Assembly: GCF_021568285.1 (NCBI RefSeq)
Contig: NZ_JAKGTQ010000002.1
Location: 124,001 to 188,000 of the forward strand
Direction: 5' to 3'
DNA: 64,000 nucleotides
Source of the DNA: Rheinheimera sp. UJ63
GTDB lineage: Bacteria; Pseudomonadota; Gammaproteobacteria; Enterobacterales; Alteromonadaceae
Shown here: piece by piece, positions 1-8,289 of the stretch
Position numbering within the stretch: position 1 is the stretch's first letter
How the letters are laid out: the number at the start of each line of letters is the position of its first letter
Made by a program: the position numbers and the translations under genes
The notes under the pieces: model-generated
What the model was told of the DNA's origin: nothing
Databases searched by the model: none
Seen by the model: only the letters and a program-made list of their open reading frames with translations

Positions 1-204
1 ATCGATACCGCTACTGTTACTGGCCTTTTCTTGCAATTTAGAAAATTGCTGAGCTTGCGGTGTAATAGAAACCGAATCTTGCTTTTGCGTTGCCTGACTA
101 CCGGCATTTTGCTGCACAGTAGTTTGTTGGCGCTGCACCAATTGATCATTTTTATCTGTTTTAACCTGCGGAGTATTTTGCAAGTTATTAATATTAATCG
201 CCAT
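1..204 (-). CDS. flgM: Anti-sigma-28 factor FlgM (partial, C-terminus outside window)
   Basis: The first 68 residues are present, starting MAININNLQN and continuing as a polar, Gln/Thr/Ser-rich disordered stretch with the VSITPQAQQ segment seen in FlgM proteins. FlgM binds FliA (sigma-28) and holds it inactive until the hook-basal body is complete, when FlgM is exported. The conserved FliA-binding C-terminal half lies beyond the window edge. The gene follows flgA on the same strand, and its own sigma-28-type promoter lies in the 78-base gap. A flgN chaperone gene would be expected next, outside the window. The identification rests on the N-terminus plus context. Confidence 0.85.
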   Translation of the reverse strand, partial: MAININNLQNTPQVKTDKNDQLVQRQQTTVQQNAGSQATQKQDSVSITPQAQQFSKLQEKASNSSGID

Positions 205-245
205 AATAGAACCTCTTCACCTAAACTTTAGTCCTTATGCTTAGG

Positions 246-272
246 TTAACGGCCGCTACAAAGAAAACTTTA
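246..272 (-). promoter_or_regulatory. Sigma-28 (FliA) promoter of flgM
   Basis: On the minus strand TAAA (269-272) and GCCGTTAA (246-253) are separated by exactly 15 bases, one base off the consensus TAAA-N15-GCCGATAA. It sits about 40 bases upstream of the flgM start, so FliA would drive its own inhibitor in addition to read-through from flgA. Confidence 0.75.
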
Positions 273-282
273 GGTTTATTTT

Positions 283-1008
283 CTAAAATTTTACTTGAAC
301 TTGATTAACCCCAACAACCTCTGCTTGAATACTGCGCCCAGATTGCTGGTTTCTCACGGTAACTATAGCACCTAGAGTGCCATCTTGCTGTACCACGCCA
401 GTGGCAGTAACAGATAAACCGCTGTTATTAATTTCTATTGTAACAATATCACCCCGGCATACAAGACAAAGATCTTGAAGGTTGATAATTTGACCAACAC
501 TCAGGCTGCGTTTATTTTTACTACCAATAATCTCAGCCGGTTGCTGCACAATATTACCCCGAACTAAGCGTCGTTCACGGCGCTCAATTTCTAGCATATC
601 GGCCGTGATAGCCGTTCCTGGAGAAATATTTTGCCGCATCACCACTAAATCAAGATACTCGGTGATCCTAGCTGAGATAAACAACTGCCAAGCCACAGGG
701 CTGTCACAGCTTAGTTGCACGGTGGTTTGGCGCGGATTGTAGCTTGCCGGTAAACTAAATTGCAGGGCATTAGCACATTCTTTATCACCAATCCGAGTAT
801 CCAAAGGGGTCACGCTTACCTCAGTATCTGCTGACAGTTCGCTGGCTAAGGTGTCTTTTAACCAATTTTCTGTCAGGGTCGTTAATTGCTCGGGACTATA
901 GTTTGCTAAGGTATTTTGCTCGGCAAAAGCCGATGCACTAAGCGTTAAACCTAAGCACAGTGCCTTGATTAAAGCGGTGGTATTACGAAAATTTTCATAC
1001 TTTTTCAT
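283..1008 (-). CDS. flgA: Flagellar P-ring assembly chaperone FlgA
   Basis: This is a 241-residue periplasmic protein. It begins with a Sec signal peptide (KK near the start, hydrophobic core LIKALCLGLTLSASAFA, likely cleavage after AFA at about residue 29). The C-terminal half is an SAF-type domain with the family features DMLEIERRERRL, GSKNKRSLSVGQII and CLVCRGDIVTIEI. FlgA helps FlgI assemble into the P ring around the rod. It is transcribed divergently from cheV and is followed by flgM, the usual flgA-flgM order. The ATG chosen gives a complete signal peptide. Length is normal for the family. Confidence 0.93.
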   Translation of the reverse strand: MKKYENFRNTTALIKALCLGLTLSASAFAEQNTLANYSPEQLTTLTENWLKDTLASELSADTEVSVTPLDTRIGDKECANALQFSLPASYNPRQTTVQLSCDSPVAWQLFISARITEYLDLVVMRQNISPGTAITADMLEIERRERRLVRGNIVQQPAEIIGSKNKRSLSVGQIINLQDLCLVCRGDIVTIEINNSGLSVTATGVVQQDGTLGAIVTVRNQQSGRSIQAEVVGVNQVQVKF

Positions 1009-1135
1009 AGGGTTTGTCTATGCTTAACTAATAAAGGGCTATAACATACCTGAATCATGTATTGACGCCGATTTTCTGACACTTAGAACCAATCATGCAA
1101 ATACCACGCCTAAAGGCTGAAGTAAGGAAACCCAG

Positions 1136-2065
1136 ATGTCCAGTATTCTAGATTCCGTCAACCAACGCACCCAACTTGTGGGTCAGAATCGATTGGAGTT
1201 ATTGCTGTTCAAGCTTGCTGGACGCCAGCGTTATGGTATTAACGTGTTTAAAGTGCGTGAGGTGTTGCAATGTCCGCGTTTAACCAGCATGCCCAAACGC
1301 AACAAGTTTGTGCGTGGTATTGCGCACATTCGTGGTCAAACCATATCGGTCATTGATTTGAGCTTGGCTATCGGCGGGCGAGAAATTCAAGATCTTTCCA
1401 CTGCGTTCATTATTATTTCTGAGTATAACCGCTCGGTGCAGGGCTTTTTAGTTAGTTCAGTTGAGCGCATCGTTAATATCAACTGGGAAGCCATCATGCC
1501 GCCACCAAAAGGCACCGGTGGTAAGCAAAGCTATTTAACGGCCGTGACCGAACTGGATAAAGAATTAATTGAGATCTTGGATGTTGAAAAAATTCTCGAA
1601 GAGATTTCACCCTCACCGACAATGATCCACGATGAAACGGTGTCGAAAAGCATTGCAACTGATTTAGGTGATCGAATTATTTTAATTGCCGATGATTCTA
1701 CCGTGGCGCGTAATCAGGTGAAACGGGCATTAGAGCCATTAGGTGTAAAAATGCACTTGGTCAAAAATGGCCGCGAAGCGCTGACCTACCTGCAACAATT
1801 AAGTGAACAATGCCAACATTCGATTACAGAAAAAGTGGGTTTGCTGATCTCTGATATCGAAATGCCGGATATGGATGGCTATACCTTAACGGCGGCTGTG
1901 AAAGCCGATGTGAAACTGCGACAGTTACATGTGATTTTACATACCTCGTTAAGTGGCGTGTTTAATCAGCAAATGGTACAAAAAGTGGGGGCTGAGGATT
2001 TTATTGCAAAGTTTAATCCCGATGAGTTAGCGCAATCAGTGCAAAAATGGCTCCACGTTGAATAA
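1136..2065 (+). CDS. cheV: Chemotaxis coupling/response protein CheV
   Basis: This 309-residue protein joins an N-terminal CheW-like domain (about residues 18-160, with FKVREVLQCP and GIAHIRGQTISVIDL) to a C-terminal receiver domain (about 180-305). The receiver has the acidic pocket IADDST and the phospho-acceptor Asp240 in LLISDIEMPD, and the conserved lysine in AKFNPDE. CheV couples receptors to CheA and is itself a CheA phosphorylation target. AAGGAA lies seven bases before the ATG. cheR follows after 16 bases, and the pair precedes flgB, as in many polar-flagellated gammaproteobacteria. Confidence 0.96.
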   Translation: MSSILDSVNQRTQLVGQNRLELLLFKLAGRQRYGINVFKVREVLQCPRLTSMPKRNKFVRGIAHIRGQTISVIDLSLAIGGREIQDLSTAFIIISEYNRSVQGFLVSSVERIVNINWEAIMPPPKGTGGKQSYLTAVTELDKELIEILDVEKILEEISPSPTMIHDETVSKSIATDLGDRIILIADDSTVARNQVKRALEPLGVKMHLVKNGREALTYLQQLSEQCQHSITEKVGLLISDIEMPDMDGYTLTAAVKADVKLRQLHVILHTSLSGVFNQQMVQKVGAEDFIAKFNPDELAQSVQKWLHVE

Positions 2066-2081
2066 TTGGTAAGGGTCATGC

Positions 2082-2915
2082 GTGCAGAATAAGCAGTTAC
2101 AAGAATCGGAATATCGGCAATTTAGGGATTTTCTCGAGCAGCAGTGCGGCATCGTGCTGGGTGATAATAAGCAATATTTGGTTAAAAGCCGTTTAACCCC
2201 CTTAATGCAACGTTTTAGTCATGGCAGTTTATCTGAGCTGGTTGCCAAAACCATGAGCCCGTTTGAACGGCAGCTGCGTTCAGCGGTGATTGACGCCATG
2301 ACCACCAATGAAACCTTATGGTTTCGTGACAACTACCCGTACGAGCTGTTAAAGAATCAATTATTGCCGGAGCTGGAAAAAACTTGCCGCAGCGTCAAAA
2401 TTTGGTCAGCGGCTAGTTCATCGGGGCAAGAGCCTTATTCTATTTCAATGACCGCGCTAGAATTTCAGCAAAGTCGGCCTAATGCCTTTCCTGGCGGCGT
2501 TAATATTTTGGGTACCGATATTTCTAATACGATGCTGGAGCATTGCGCAAGAGCCGAATACGATGGCTTAGCTTTAGCCCGAGGCTTATCACCTGAGCGG
2601 CGCACGCGGTTTTTTGAAGATACCTCTAATGGCATGATGCGCGTTAAAGATAACGTGCGTAAAAGAGTGACGTTTCGGCATCTTAACCTGCTAGACAGTT
2701 ATACCCTGCTAGGAAAATTCGACATTATATTCTGTCGTAACGTATTGATTTACTTCTCTCCTGAAGTGAAAGCGAAAATAATTAAACAGTTTGCTCAGTC
2801 ATTAAACAGTAAAGGCTATTTAATCCTCGGGGCCTCAGAGTCATTATCAACCATGAATGAAGACTTTGACATGCTGCGTTGTAATCCTGGCATTATCTAC
2901 CGCAAGAAATCTTAA
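2082..2915 (+). CDS. cheR: Chemoreceptor glutamate methyltransferase CheR
   Basis: A 277-residue SAM-dependent enzyme that methylates glutamates on chemoreceptors, opposing CheB. The N-terminal helical domain (about 1-75) is followed by the methyltransferase domain with TTNETLWFRDNYP, the SAM-binding segment IWSAASSSGQEPYSI (around residue 107), ILGTDIS and FDIIFCRNVLIYF. The start is GTG at 2082; the nearby ATG at 2077 is out of frame and stops at once. It follows cheV closely and is probably cotranscribed. The flgB sigma-54 promoter begins right after its stop. Confidence 0.96.
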   Translation: MQNKQLQESEYRQFRDFLEQQCGIVLGDNKQYLVKSRLTPLMQRFSHGSLSELVAKTMSPFERQLRSAVIDAMTTNETLWFRDNYPYELLKNQLLPELEKTCRSVKIWSAASSSGQEPYSISMTALEFQQSRPNAFPGGVNILGTDISNTMLEHCARAEYDGLALARGLSPERRTRFFEDTSNGMMRVKDNVRKRVTFRHLNLLDSYTLLGKFDIIFCRNVLIYFSPEVKAKIIKQFAQSLNSKGYLILGASESLSTMNEDFDMLRCNPGIIYRKKS

Positions 2916-2924
2916 CTCTGCATC

Positions 2925-2942
2925 TTGGCCTGCTTTTTGCTT
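2925..2942 (+). promoter_or_regulatory. Sigma-54 promoter of the flgBCDE operon
   Basis: TTGGCCT at 2925-2931 and TTGCTT at 2937-2942 place GG (-24) and GC (-12) exactly ten bases apart, as RpoN requires. It lies about 37 bases before the flgB ATG, in the gap after cheR. FlrC or FlrA would be the expected activator. Confidence 0.75.
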
Positions 2943-2978
2943 CCTCAAACTAAGGTTACAACATGAGGTGGCAAAAAA

Positions 2979-3380
2979 ATGGCAATCAGTTTAGACAAAG
3001 CCTTTGGCATGCACGAACAAGCGTTGCTGGTTCGAGATCGTCGTGCGCAAGTGCTGTCAGAAAACGTCGCTAACGCTGACACTCCTGGCTACAAAGCTAA
3101 AGACATCGATTTTCAGCAAGCGCTGGTGAACGCCCAATCTCGGCAAAGCAGTTCCATGCAGCGGACGCATGATGGGCATTTCCCCATTTCAACTGCAACC
3201 CGGCATGAAGTGAAGTTTCGCAATCCAGAACAAACTGACACCGGCGATGGTAACAGCGTGGATATGAACCGCGAGCGTAATGCCATGATGCAAAATGCCA
3301 TCGAATACCAGACCAGCCTACAATTTTTGAACAGTCGGATCAGTGGCTTGAAAAAAGCCATTACAGGCACAGGACAGTAA
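2979..3380 (+). CDS. flgB: Proximal rod protein FlgB
   Basis: A 133-residue rod subunit of usual length. It has the N-terminal rod/hook signature around residues 26-37 (LSENVANADTPGYKAKD) and the C-terminal amphipathic helix expected of axial proteins (NAIEYQTSLQFLNSRISGLKKAI). FlgB is among the first axial proteins exported through the flagellar type III gate and polymerises just above the MS ring and FliE. A GAGGTGG Shine-Dalgarno stands before the ATG. It is the first gene of the rod/hook operon, two bases from flgC, downstream of a sigma-54 promoter. Confidence 0.97.
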   Translation: MAISLDKAFGMHEQALLVRDRRAQVLSENVANADTPGYKAKDIDFQQALVNAQSRQSSSMQRTHDGHFPISTATRHEVKFRNPEQTDTGDGNSVDMNRERNAMMQNAIEYQTSLQFLNSRISGLKKAITGTGQ

Positions 3381-3382
3381 TT

Positions 3383-3802
3383 ATGAGCTTATTTAAAGTG
3401 TTTGATATTGCTGGCTCTGGCATGACCGCCCAGTCAGTGAGAATGAATACCACAGCCAGTAACATTGCCAACGCGAATAGCGTTAGCAGTAGTATCGATC
3501 AGGTTTACCGTGGTCGTCACCCGGTGTTTGCCACCGAGTTTGCGCAAGCGCAGCGGCAACAAGATGCCGGCTCTGGCGTTAAAGTGCTGGGAATTGTTGA
3601 ATCTGACGCGCCACCGAATGTGGAGTATGCGCCCAATCACCCGTTGGCAGATGAAAATGGCTATGTCTACAAGCCCAACGTCAACATTATGGAAGAGATG
3701 GCGAATATGATTTCAGCGTCTCGAGCCTATGAAACCAACGTACAAACCGCAGATGCCGCAAAACAAATGTTAATGCGCACCTTACGGTTAGGTCAGGGTT
3801 AA
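3383..3802 (+). CDS. flgC: Proximal rod protein FlgC
   Basis: A 139-residue rod subunit. The N-terminus MSLFKVFDIAGSGMTAQSVRMNTTASNIANANSV is split here only by reading: the rod/hook signature ASNIANANSV is at about 25-34. The C-terminal segment MANMISASRAYETNVQTADAA is the axial-protein helix shared with FlgE, FlgF and FlgG. FlgC stacks with FlgB and FlgF to build the proximal rod. It starts two bases after the flgB stop, so translation is probably coupled, and is followed by flgD after ten bases. Confidence 0.97.
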   Translation: MSLFKVFDIAGSGMTAQSVRMNTTASNIANANSVSSSIDQVYRGRHPVFATEFAQAQRQQDAGSGVKVLGIVESDAPPNVEYAPNHPLADENGYVYKPNVNIMEEMANMISASRAYETNVQTADAAKQMLMRTLRLGQG

Positions 3803-3812
3803 GGAGTAACGC

Positions 3813-4496
3813 ATGACAACCATTAATACAAATTCTGCGCTAGAAGGGATGTACTGGGATACTGAGAAAAAAGTTGCCGATAAAAACAATGGCGCTTTAA
3901 CGCAGTCTGACTTTTTTGCTTTGTTAACTCAGCAGTTAGCTTATCAAGACCCGACCAAGCCGGTAGAAAATGATCAGATGATCGCGCAGATGACCAACTT
4001 TACCATGGCCGATGGTATTACCAAGCTTAATGATAACTTTAGTAGCTTGGCGCAAAGCATGTCGTCTAATCAAGCCTTGCAAGCCTCATCACTAGTAGGG
4101 CGCAGTGTGCTGACACAGTCAGACAAATTGGTGTTTACGGGTGAATCGCTCTCGCGTGGCCAAATCACCCTCGATCAGCCGGCTGATTATATGAAAGTGA
4201 TGATTACCAAACCCAATGGTGAGTTAGTGTCAACTTTTAACGTTGATCAACCCGCCTTGGGTAAAAACGAATTTGTTTGGGATGGTAGTAATTCCAGTGG
4301 CGAACAAATGGTAGCAGGGCTTTACAACATTAGTGTTGAAGTGACTAGCGGCGGTAAAACTGAAAATATGCCGGTACAAGTTTATACCCCTGTTTCCAGC
4401 GTGAGCATGGGCAATAATGGTTCAGGAATTACATTGAATTTATTAGGTATCGGCACAGTTAAACTGGCGGATGTGTTAGAAGTTTCTTACGGTTAA
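3813..4496 (+). CDS. flgD: Hook-cap / hook assembly scaffold FlgD
   Basis: A 227-residue protein with the conserved N-terminal export and capping segment (ALTQSDFFALLTQQLAYQDPTKP, about residues 25-47, and the following MIAQMTNFTM). A C-terminal FlgD Ig-like/tudor region follows (FVWDGSNSSGEQMVAGLYNISVEV). FlgD caps the growing hook, helps FlgE polymerise and is then lost. Ten bases after flgC and 26 before flgE, in the order found in most flagellar systems. Confidence 0.96.
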   Translation: MTTINTNSALEGMYWDTEKKVADKNNGALTQSDFFALLTQQLAYQDPTKPVENDQMIAQMTNFTMADGITKLNDNFSSLAQSMSSNQALQASSLVGRSVLTQSDKLVFTGESLSRGQITLDQPADYMKVMITKPNGELVSTFNVDQPALGKNEFVWDGSNSSGEQMVAGLYNISVEVTSGGKTENMPVQVYTPVSSVSMGNNGSGITLNLLGIGTVKLADVLEVSYG

Positions 4497-4522
4497 TAGC
4501 AACGCTTAAGGTATGGTGACAT

Positions 4523-5824
4523 ATGAGTTTTAATATAGCATTAAGCGGTATTGCCGCTGCACAAAAAGATTTAGATACCACAGCAAACAATATTGCAAAC
4601 GTGAATACCACGGGTTTTAAAGAATCACGCGCAGAGTTTGCCGATGTATTTGCTTCATCGGTTTTTCAATCGGGTAAAACCAAAGTGGGTGATGGCGTTA
4701 GAACCGCAACAGTTGCACAGCAATTTCAACAAGGTTCATTGCAATTTACCAGTAATTCGTTGGACCTCGCAATCACGGGTGACGGTTTCTTTGTAACGGG
4801 CTCTGAAATTGGTTCTCGAGATTACATTTACACCAGATCGGGCGCATTCAAATTAGATAGTAATAACTTTTTAGTTAATAATGATGGCAGCTTTTTGCAA
4901 GGTTATCCGGTAGATTCGTCAAGTGGTGCGACAACGTCAGTGAGTTTAAGCACTACTTTGCCAATCCAAATACCAACCACTGCCGGTGCGCCAAATGCCA
5001 CCAGTGAGATATTCGTTACGATGAATTTAGACTCAAGAGCTGTTTCGCCGACTTTGGGTTTTGATATTGCTGATAGAAATACTTATAACAGTACCACTTC
5101 CACTACCGTTTACGATAGTTTAGGTCAAGCACATATTGTTAGTACCTATTTTGTAAAAAATGATACCCCTTTAAATAGTTGGGAGGTTTATGTTGCTTTT
5201 AATGGCAACGTATTGAACAGCCCTGACCCGGCTAACCCAACTGCAACGTCTACCTTACAATTTACTTCTTCGGGCACGCCAGAGACGTTACCTGCGCCAT
5301 TTGCTAATGGAGTCTTATCAGCAACAGAGTTGAATGCTTTGGTTGGCAATGGTGCGACCTTTAACACTGATGTTCAATTACGTTATTCTGATGAATCAGG
5401 TACTCGAAATCCGACACAATATGCATCGAATTTTGAAGTTGGTTCGCTTAGCCAAAATGGTACAACAGTAGGGCGTTTAACCGGTTTAGATATTGATCCT
5501 AGCGGTAAAATTCGTGCAACTTATTCTAATGGCGATCAACAGTTTTTATCACAAGTGGCGATGGTGCGTTTTGCCAACCCGCAAGGTTTGAATCAGGCCG
5601 GTGCGACTTCATGGCGCTCGAGTTTAGGTTCAGGTGAGCCATTAGCCGGCGAGCCAAATTCGGGTACTTTTGGTACCATTCAAAGCGCAGCTCTGGAGCA
5701 ATCGAATGTTAACCTTACTACTGAGCTGGTTGATTTGATTAATGCCCAGCGTAACTTCCAGGCTAACTCTCGGGCGTTAGAAGTAAACAGTACCTTGCAA
5801 CAAACCATCTTGCAGATCCGATAA
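4523..5824 (+). CDS. flgE: Flagellar hook protein FlgE
   Basis: A 433-residue hook subunit. The N-terminal signature is MSFNIALSGIAAAQKDL and TANNIANVNTTGFKESR (about 21-37). The central domains hold the FlgE D2 segment STTVYDSLGQAHIVSTYFVKND, and the C-terminal helix is ELVDLINAQRNFQANSRAL. FlgE polymerises into the curved hook joining rod and filament. The gene closes the flgBCDE transcription unit: a clear intrinsic terminator begins 20 bases after the stop and a new sigma-54 promoter follows for flgF. Confidence 0.97.
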   Translation: MSFNIALSGIAAAQKDLDTTANNIANVNTTGFKESRAEFADVFASSVFQSGKTKVGDGVRTATVAQQFQQGSLQFTSNSLDLAITGDGFFVTGSEIGSRDYIYTRSGAFKLDSNNFLVNNDGSFLQGYPVDSSSGATTSVSLSTTLPIQIPTTAGAPNATSEIFVTMNLDSRAVSPTLGFDIADRNTYNSTTSTTVYDSLGQAHIVSTYFVKNDTPLNSWEVYVAFNGNVLNSPDPANPTATSTLQFTSSGTPETLPAPFANGVLSATELNALVGNGATFNTDVQLRYSDESGTRNPTQYASNFEVGSLSQNGTTVGRLTGLDIDPSGKIRATYSNGDQQFLSQVAMVRFANPQGLNQAGATSWRSSLGSGEPLAGEPNSGTFGTIQSAALEQSNVNLTTELVDLINAQRNFQANSRALEVNSTLQQTILQIR

Positions 5825-5843
5825 ACGATTTGTCGGTCGAATC

Positions 5844-5869
5844 AAGCCACCTGCGGGTGGCTTTTTTTT
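5844..5869 (+). terminator. Intrinsic terminator after flgE
   Basis: The inverted repeat AAGCCACC / GGTGGCTT with a four-base TGCG loop (5844-5863) runs into eight consecutive T (5862-5869). This is a canonical rho-independent terminator ending the flgBCDE unit. Confidence 0.9.
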
Positions 5870-5894
5870 AATCAAAATAGCCTGCTTTATCAAG

Positions 5895-5911
5895 CTGGCA
5901 CTTTTATTGCT
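5895..5911 (+). promoter_or_regulatory. Sigma-54 promoter of the flgF operon
   Basis: CTGGCAC at 5895-5901 and TTGCT at 5907-5911 give GG-N10-GC spacing, near-perfect RpoN consensus. It lies about 64 bases before the flgF ATG and just after the flgE terminator, so flgFGHIJKL probably forms a separate transcription unit. Confidence 0.85.
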
Positions 5912-5974
5912 TAACTATAGTTACGCAATAAAAGTTTTGTTAAGTAAAAACGGCAAGTCCCTGCGAGGTTTACT

Positions 5975-6721
5975 ATGGATCGTCTGTTATATATCGCCAT
6001 GAGCGGTGCCAAAGAGAACATGAATGGCATCAGTGTTCGCGCAAATAATCTGGCTAATACCGGCACAGTCGGCTTTAAAGCCGATTTTGAGCAAGCACGA
6101 GCCATGCAAGCCTTCGGTGAAGGTTTGCCCACCCGAGTGTTTTCGTTAACAGAGAGTCCAGGTCAAAACTTTGACAGTGGCGCGATGATTATTACTGAAC
6201 GTGAATTAGACGTGGCTATTCAAGGTGATGGCTGGTTTGCTGTGCAAGATAAAGACGGTAATGAAGCCTACACCCGTGCCGGTAATTTACAAATTAGTGC
6301 CAGTGGTATGTTGATGACCGCCAGCGGTTTGCCGGTGATGGGTGATGCAGGGCCGATGCAGTTACCTGTACCGCTAGCGAAGATGGAAATCGGCGCTGAT
6401 GGCACCGTGATTGCCAGAGCGCAAGGCGCCCCGGCAAACGCGTTAGAGGAAGTCGGGCGTATTAAGCTAGTACAACCGGAATATGCCGATATCGTGAAAG
6501 GTAATGATGGCTTGTTTCGACGTAAAGATGGTCAGGATGCCCAGGCCAGTGCCAATGTCACTTTGCTTAGCGGCGCCTATGAGGGTAGCAATGTCAATGC
6601 GGTTGGCGAAATGACCACGATGATCAGCTTACAGCGCCAGTTTGAATTACAAGTAAAAATGATGAAGCAAGCTGAGCAAATGGATCAACAGCAAAATCAG
6701 TTGCTGCGGATCATGGGGTAA
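5975..6721 (+). CDS. flgF: Proximal rod protein FlgF
   Basis: A 248-residue rod subunit starting MDRLLYIAMSGAKENMNG, with the rod/hook signature RANNLANTGTVGFKADF at about 22-38. The hook-like middle domain contains LDVAIQGDGWFAVQD and the C-terminal axial helix is EMTTMISLQRQFELQVKMMKQ. FlgF joins FlgB/FlgC to the distal rod protein FlgG. It begins the second hook-basal-body transcription unit after its own sigma-54 promoter. Length matches other FlgF proteins. Confidence 0.96.
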   Translation: MDRLLYIAMSGAKENMNGISVRANNLANTGTVGFKADFEQARAMQAFGEGLPTRVFSLTESPGQNFDSGAMIITERELDVAIQGDGWFAVQDKDGNEAYTRAGNLQISASGMLMTASGLPVMGDAGPMQLPVPLAKMEIGADGTVIARAQGAPANALEEVGRIKLVQPEYADIVKGNDGLFRRKDGQDAQASANVTLLSGAYEGSNVNAVGEMTTMISLQRQFELQVKMMKQAEQMDQQQNQLLRIMG

Positions 6722-6805
6722 GGCTTTTTCTTTTTACCGTTTTACTTCAGCCAGCAGCTGCTTGTTTGGCACTTAGTTAATAGGGCGTAAGCCCAGGAGG
6801 TACAA

Positions 6806-7594
6806 ATGCATCCAGCATTGTGGATCAGCAAAACAGGGTTAGACGCGAAACAGCGTGATATCTCGGTTATTTCTAACAACTTGGCGAATGCCAGCACGGT
6901 AGGTTTTAAAAAGAGCCGTGCCGTGTTTGAAGATTTGCTGTATCAAAACATTAATCAGCCAGGCGGGCGTTCATCGCAGAACTCCGAATTACCTAACGGT
7001 TTAATGATAGGTGCCGGTACTAAGGTAGTGGCGACGCAAAAAAGCTTTACCCAAGGCAATATGATCACCACCGAGAACAGTTTGGATCTGATGATCCAAG
7101 GCCATGGCTTTTTTGAAGTGTTAATGCCAGATGGCACCATTTCTTATAGCCGCAATGGCCAATTTACGGTTGATGGTGATGGTAATGTTGTGACGTCTGG
7201 TGCTGGTTATCAGGTACAGCCCAATATTGTGGTGCCGCCAGATGCGACGAATATCATGGTGTCTCAAGATGGCGAGATCTCCGCTCGTTTAGCTGGGCAG
7301 GTTGAAAATGCCGTATTAGGCCAGTTAACGGTCACTAATTTTATTAACCCGGCCGGTTTAGAGCCGATTGGTCAAAACTTGTTTAGCGAAACGCCCGCTA
7401 GTGGCGATCCGGTGCAAGGCATTCCAGGGTTAGAAGGCCTAGGCATTATTGTACAGGGCGCGCTAGAAACCTCAAACGTGAACGTCACAGAAGAATTGGT
7501 TAGCTTAATTGAAAGCCAGCGCGTGTATGAAATGAACTCTAAAGTTATTTCAACCGTGGATCAGATGCTTGGTTTTGTTATTCAACAGTTATAA
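6806..7594 (+). CDS. flgG: Distal rod protein FlgG
   Basis: A 262-residue subunit, the usual length, with MHPALWISKTGLDAKQRD at the start, the signature ISNNLANASTVGFKKSR (about 22-38), LDLMIQGHGFFEVLMPDG in the middle and the C-terminal helix EELVSLIESQRVYEMNSKVIS. FlgG forms the distal rod that passes through the P and L rings. CCAGGAGG precedes the ATG at good spacing. The 84-base gap after flgF holds no convincing promoter, and flgH follows after 14 bases. Confidence 0.97.
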   Translation: MHPALWISKTGLDAKQRDISVISNNLANASTVGFKKSRAVFEDLLYQNINQPGGRSSQNSELPNGLMIGAGTKVVATQKSFTQGNMITTENSLDLMIQGHGFFEVLMPDGTISYSRNGQFTVDGDGNVVTSGAGYQVQPNIVVPPDATNIMVSQDGEISARLAGQVENAVLGQLTVTNFINPAGLEPIGQNLFSETPASGDPVQGIPGLEGLGIIVQGALETSNVNVTEELVSLIESQRVYEMNSKVISTVDQMLGFVIQQL

Positions 7595-7608
7595 GGCAGG
7601 TACAGCTA

Positions 7609-8280
7609 ATGCGTAATGTCCTATTAATACTGATGGTCGGGAGTTTAACCGCCTGTGCTTCGATGCAAGAGGCCCAGCCAAACGATCCGTATTTTGCTCC
7701 CTTGCCGCCAGAGTCGGCGCCGCGGCCGGTGGTAAAAAATGGTTCGTTGTTTATGCAAAGCCATTCCAATAGCTTGTATTCCGATAACAAAGCGCGGCAT
7801 GAAGGCGACATTATTACGGTTGTGCTTCGTGAGAAAACGCAAGCGTCGAAAAAAGCTAAAACGGAAACGGCCAAAGACAGCAACATTGCTTTTGACCCGA
7901 TTAATTTTGCCGGAAGCAACGTATCAGTTGGCGGTAATGTGTTGCAGTTTGGCGCGGGCAGTAGCCAAGACTTTAAAGGTGATGCCAAAGCGGATCAGAG
8001 CAATAGTTTAGTTGGTGATATCTCGGTCAATGTGTTGCAGGTGATGTCGAACGGTAACTTAGTGATCCGTGGTGAAAAATGGCTGACATTAAATACCGGT
8101 AAAGAATATATCCGTTTAACCGGTGTCATTCGGCCACAAGATGTCGATGTGAATAACACGGTAGAGTCGACCAAGATCGCGAATGCCCGTATCGAATATA
8201 GCGGTACGGGTGCGCATCATGGCGGGCAATCACCAGGCTGGTTAACCCAGTTTTTCAATGGCCCATTCTGGCCATTCTAG
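7609..8280 (+). CDS. flgH: Outer-membrane L-ring lipoprotein FlgH
   Basis: A 223-residue lipoprotein. The signal peptide MRNVLLILMVGSLTAC ends in a lipobox (LTAC) with the lipidated Cys at residue 16. Family segments include SLFMQSHSNSLYSDNKARHEGDIITVVLREKTQASK and the C-terminal GNLVIRGEKWLTLNTGKEYIRLTGVIRPQDV, both typical of FlgH (shown in part). FlgH builds the L ring in the outer membrane as a bushing for the rod. It lies between flgG and flgI with short gaps, within the flgFGHIJKL unit. Confidence 0.97.
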   Translation: MRNVLLILMVGSLTACASMQEAQPNDPYFAPLPPESAPRPVVKNGSLFMQSHSNSLYSDNKARHEGDIITVVLREKTQASKKAKTETAKDSNIAFDPINFAGSNVSVGGNVLQFGAGSSQDFKGDAKADQSNSLVGDISVNVLQVMSNGNLVIRGEKWLTLNTGKEYIRLTGVIRPQDVDVNNTVESTKIANARIEYSGTGAHHGGQSPGWLTQFFNGPFWPF

Positions 8281-8289
8281 GAGCAGTAT

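Noticed and set aside
1067-1074. GCCGATTT upstream of cheV as a sigma-28 -10 element
   Set aside because: No TAAA lies 15 bases upstream, so only half a promoter is present.
6766-6785. TTTGGCAC upstream of flgG as a sigma-54 -24 element
   Set aside because: Ten bases after GG the sequence is AT, not GC, so the essential -12 element is missing. flgG is probably read through from flgF.
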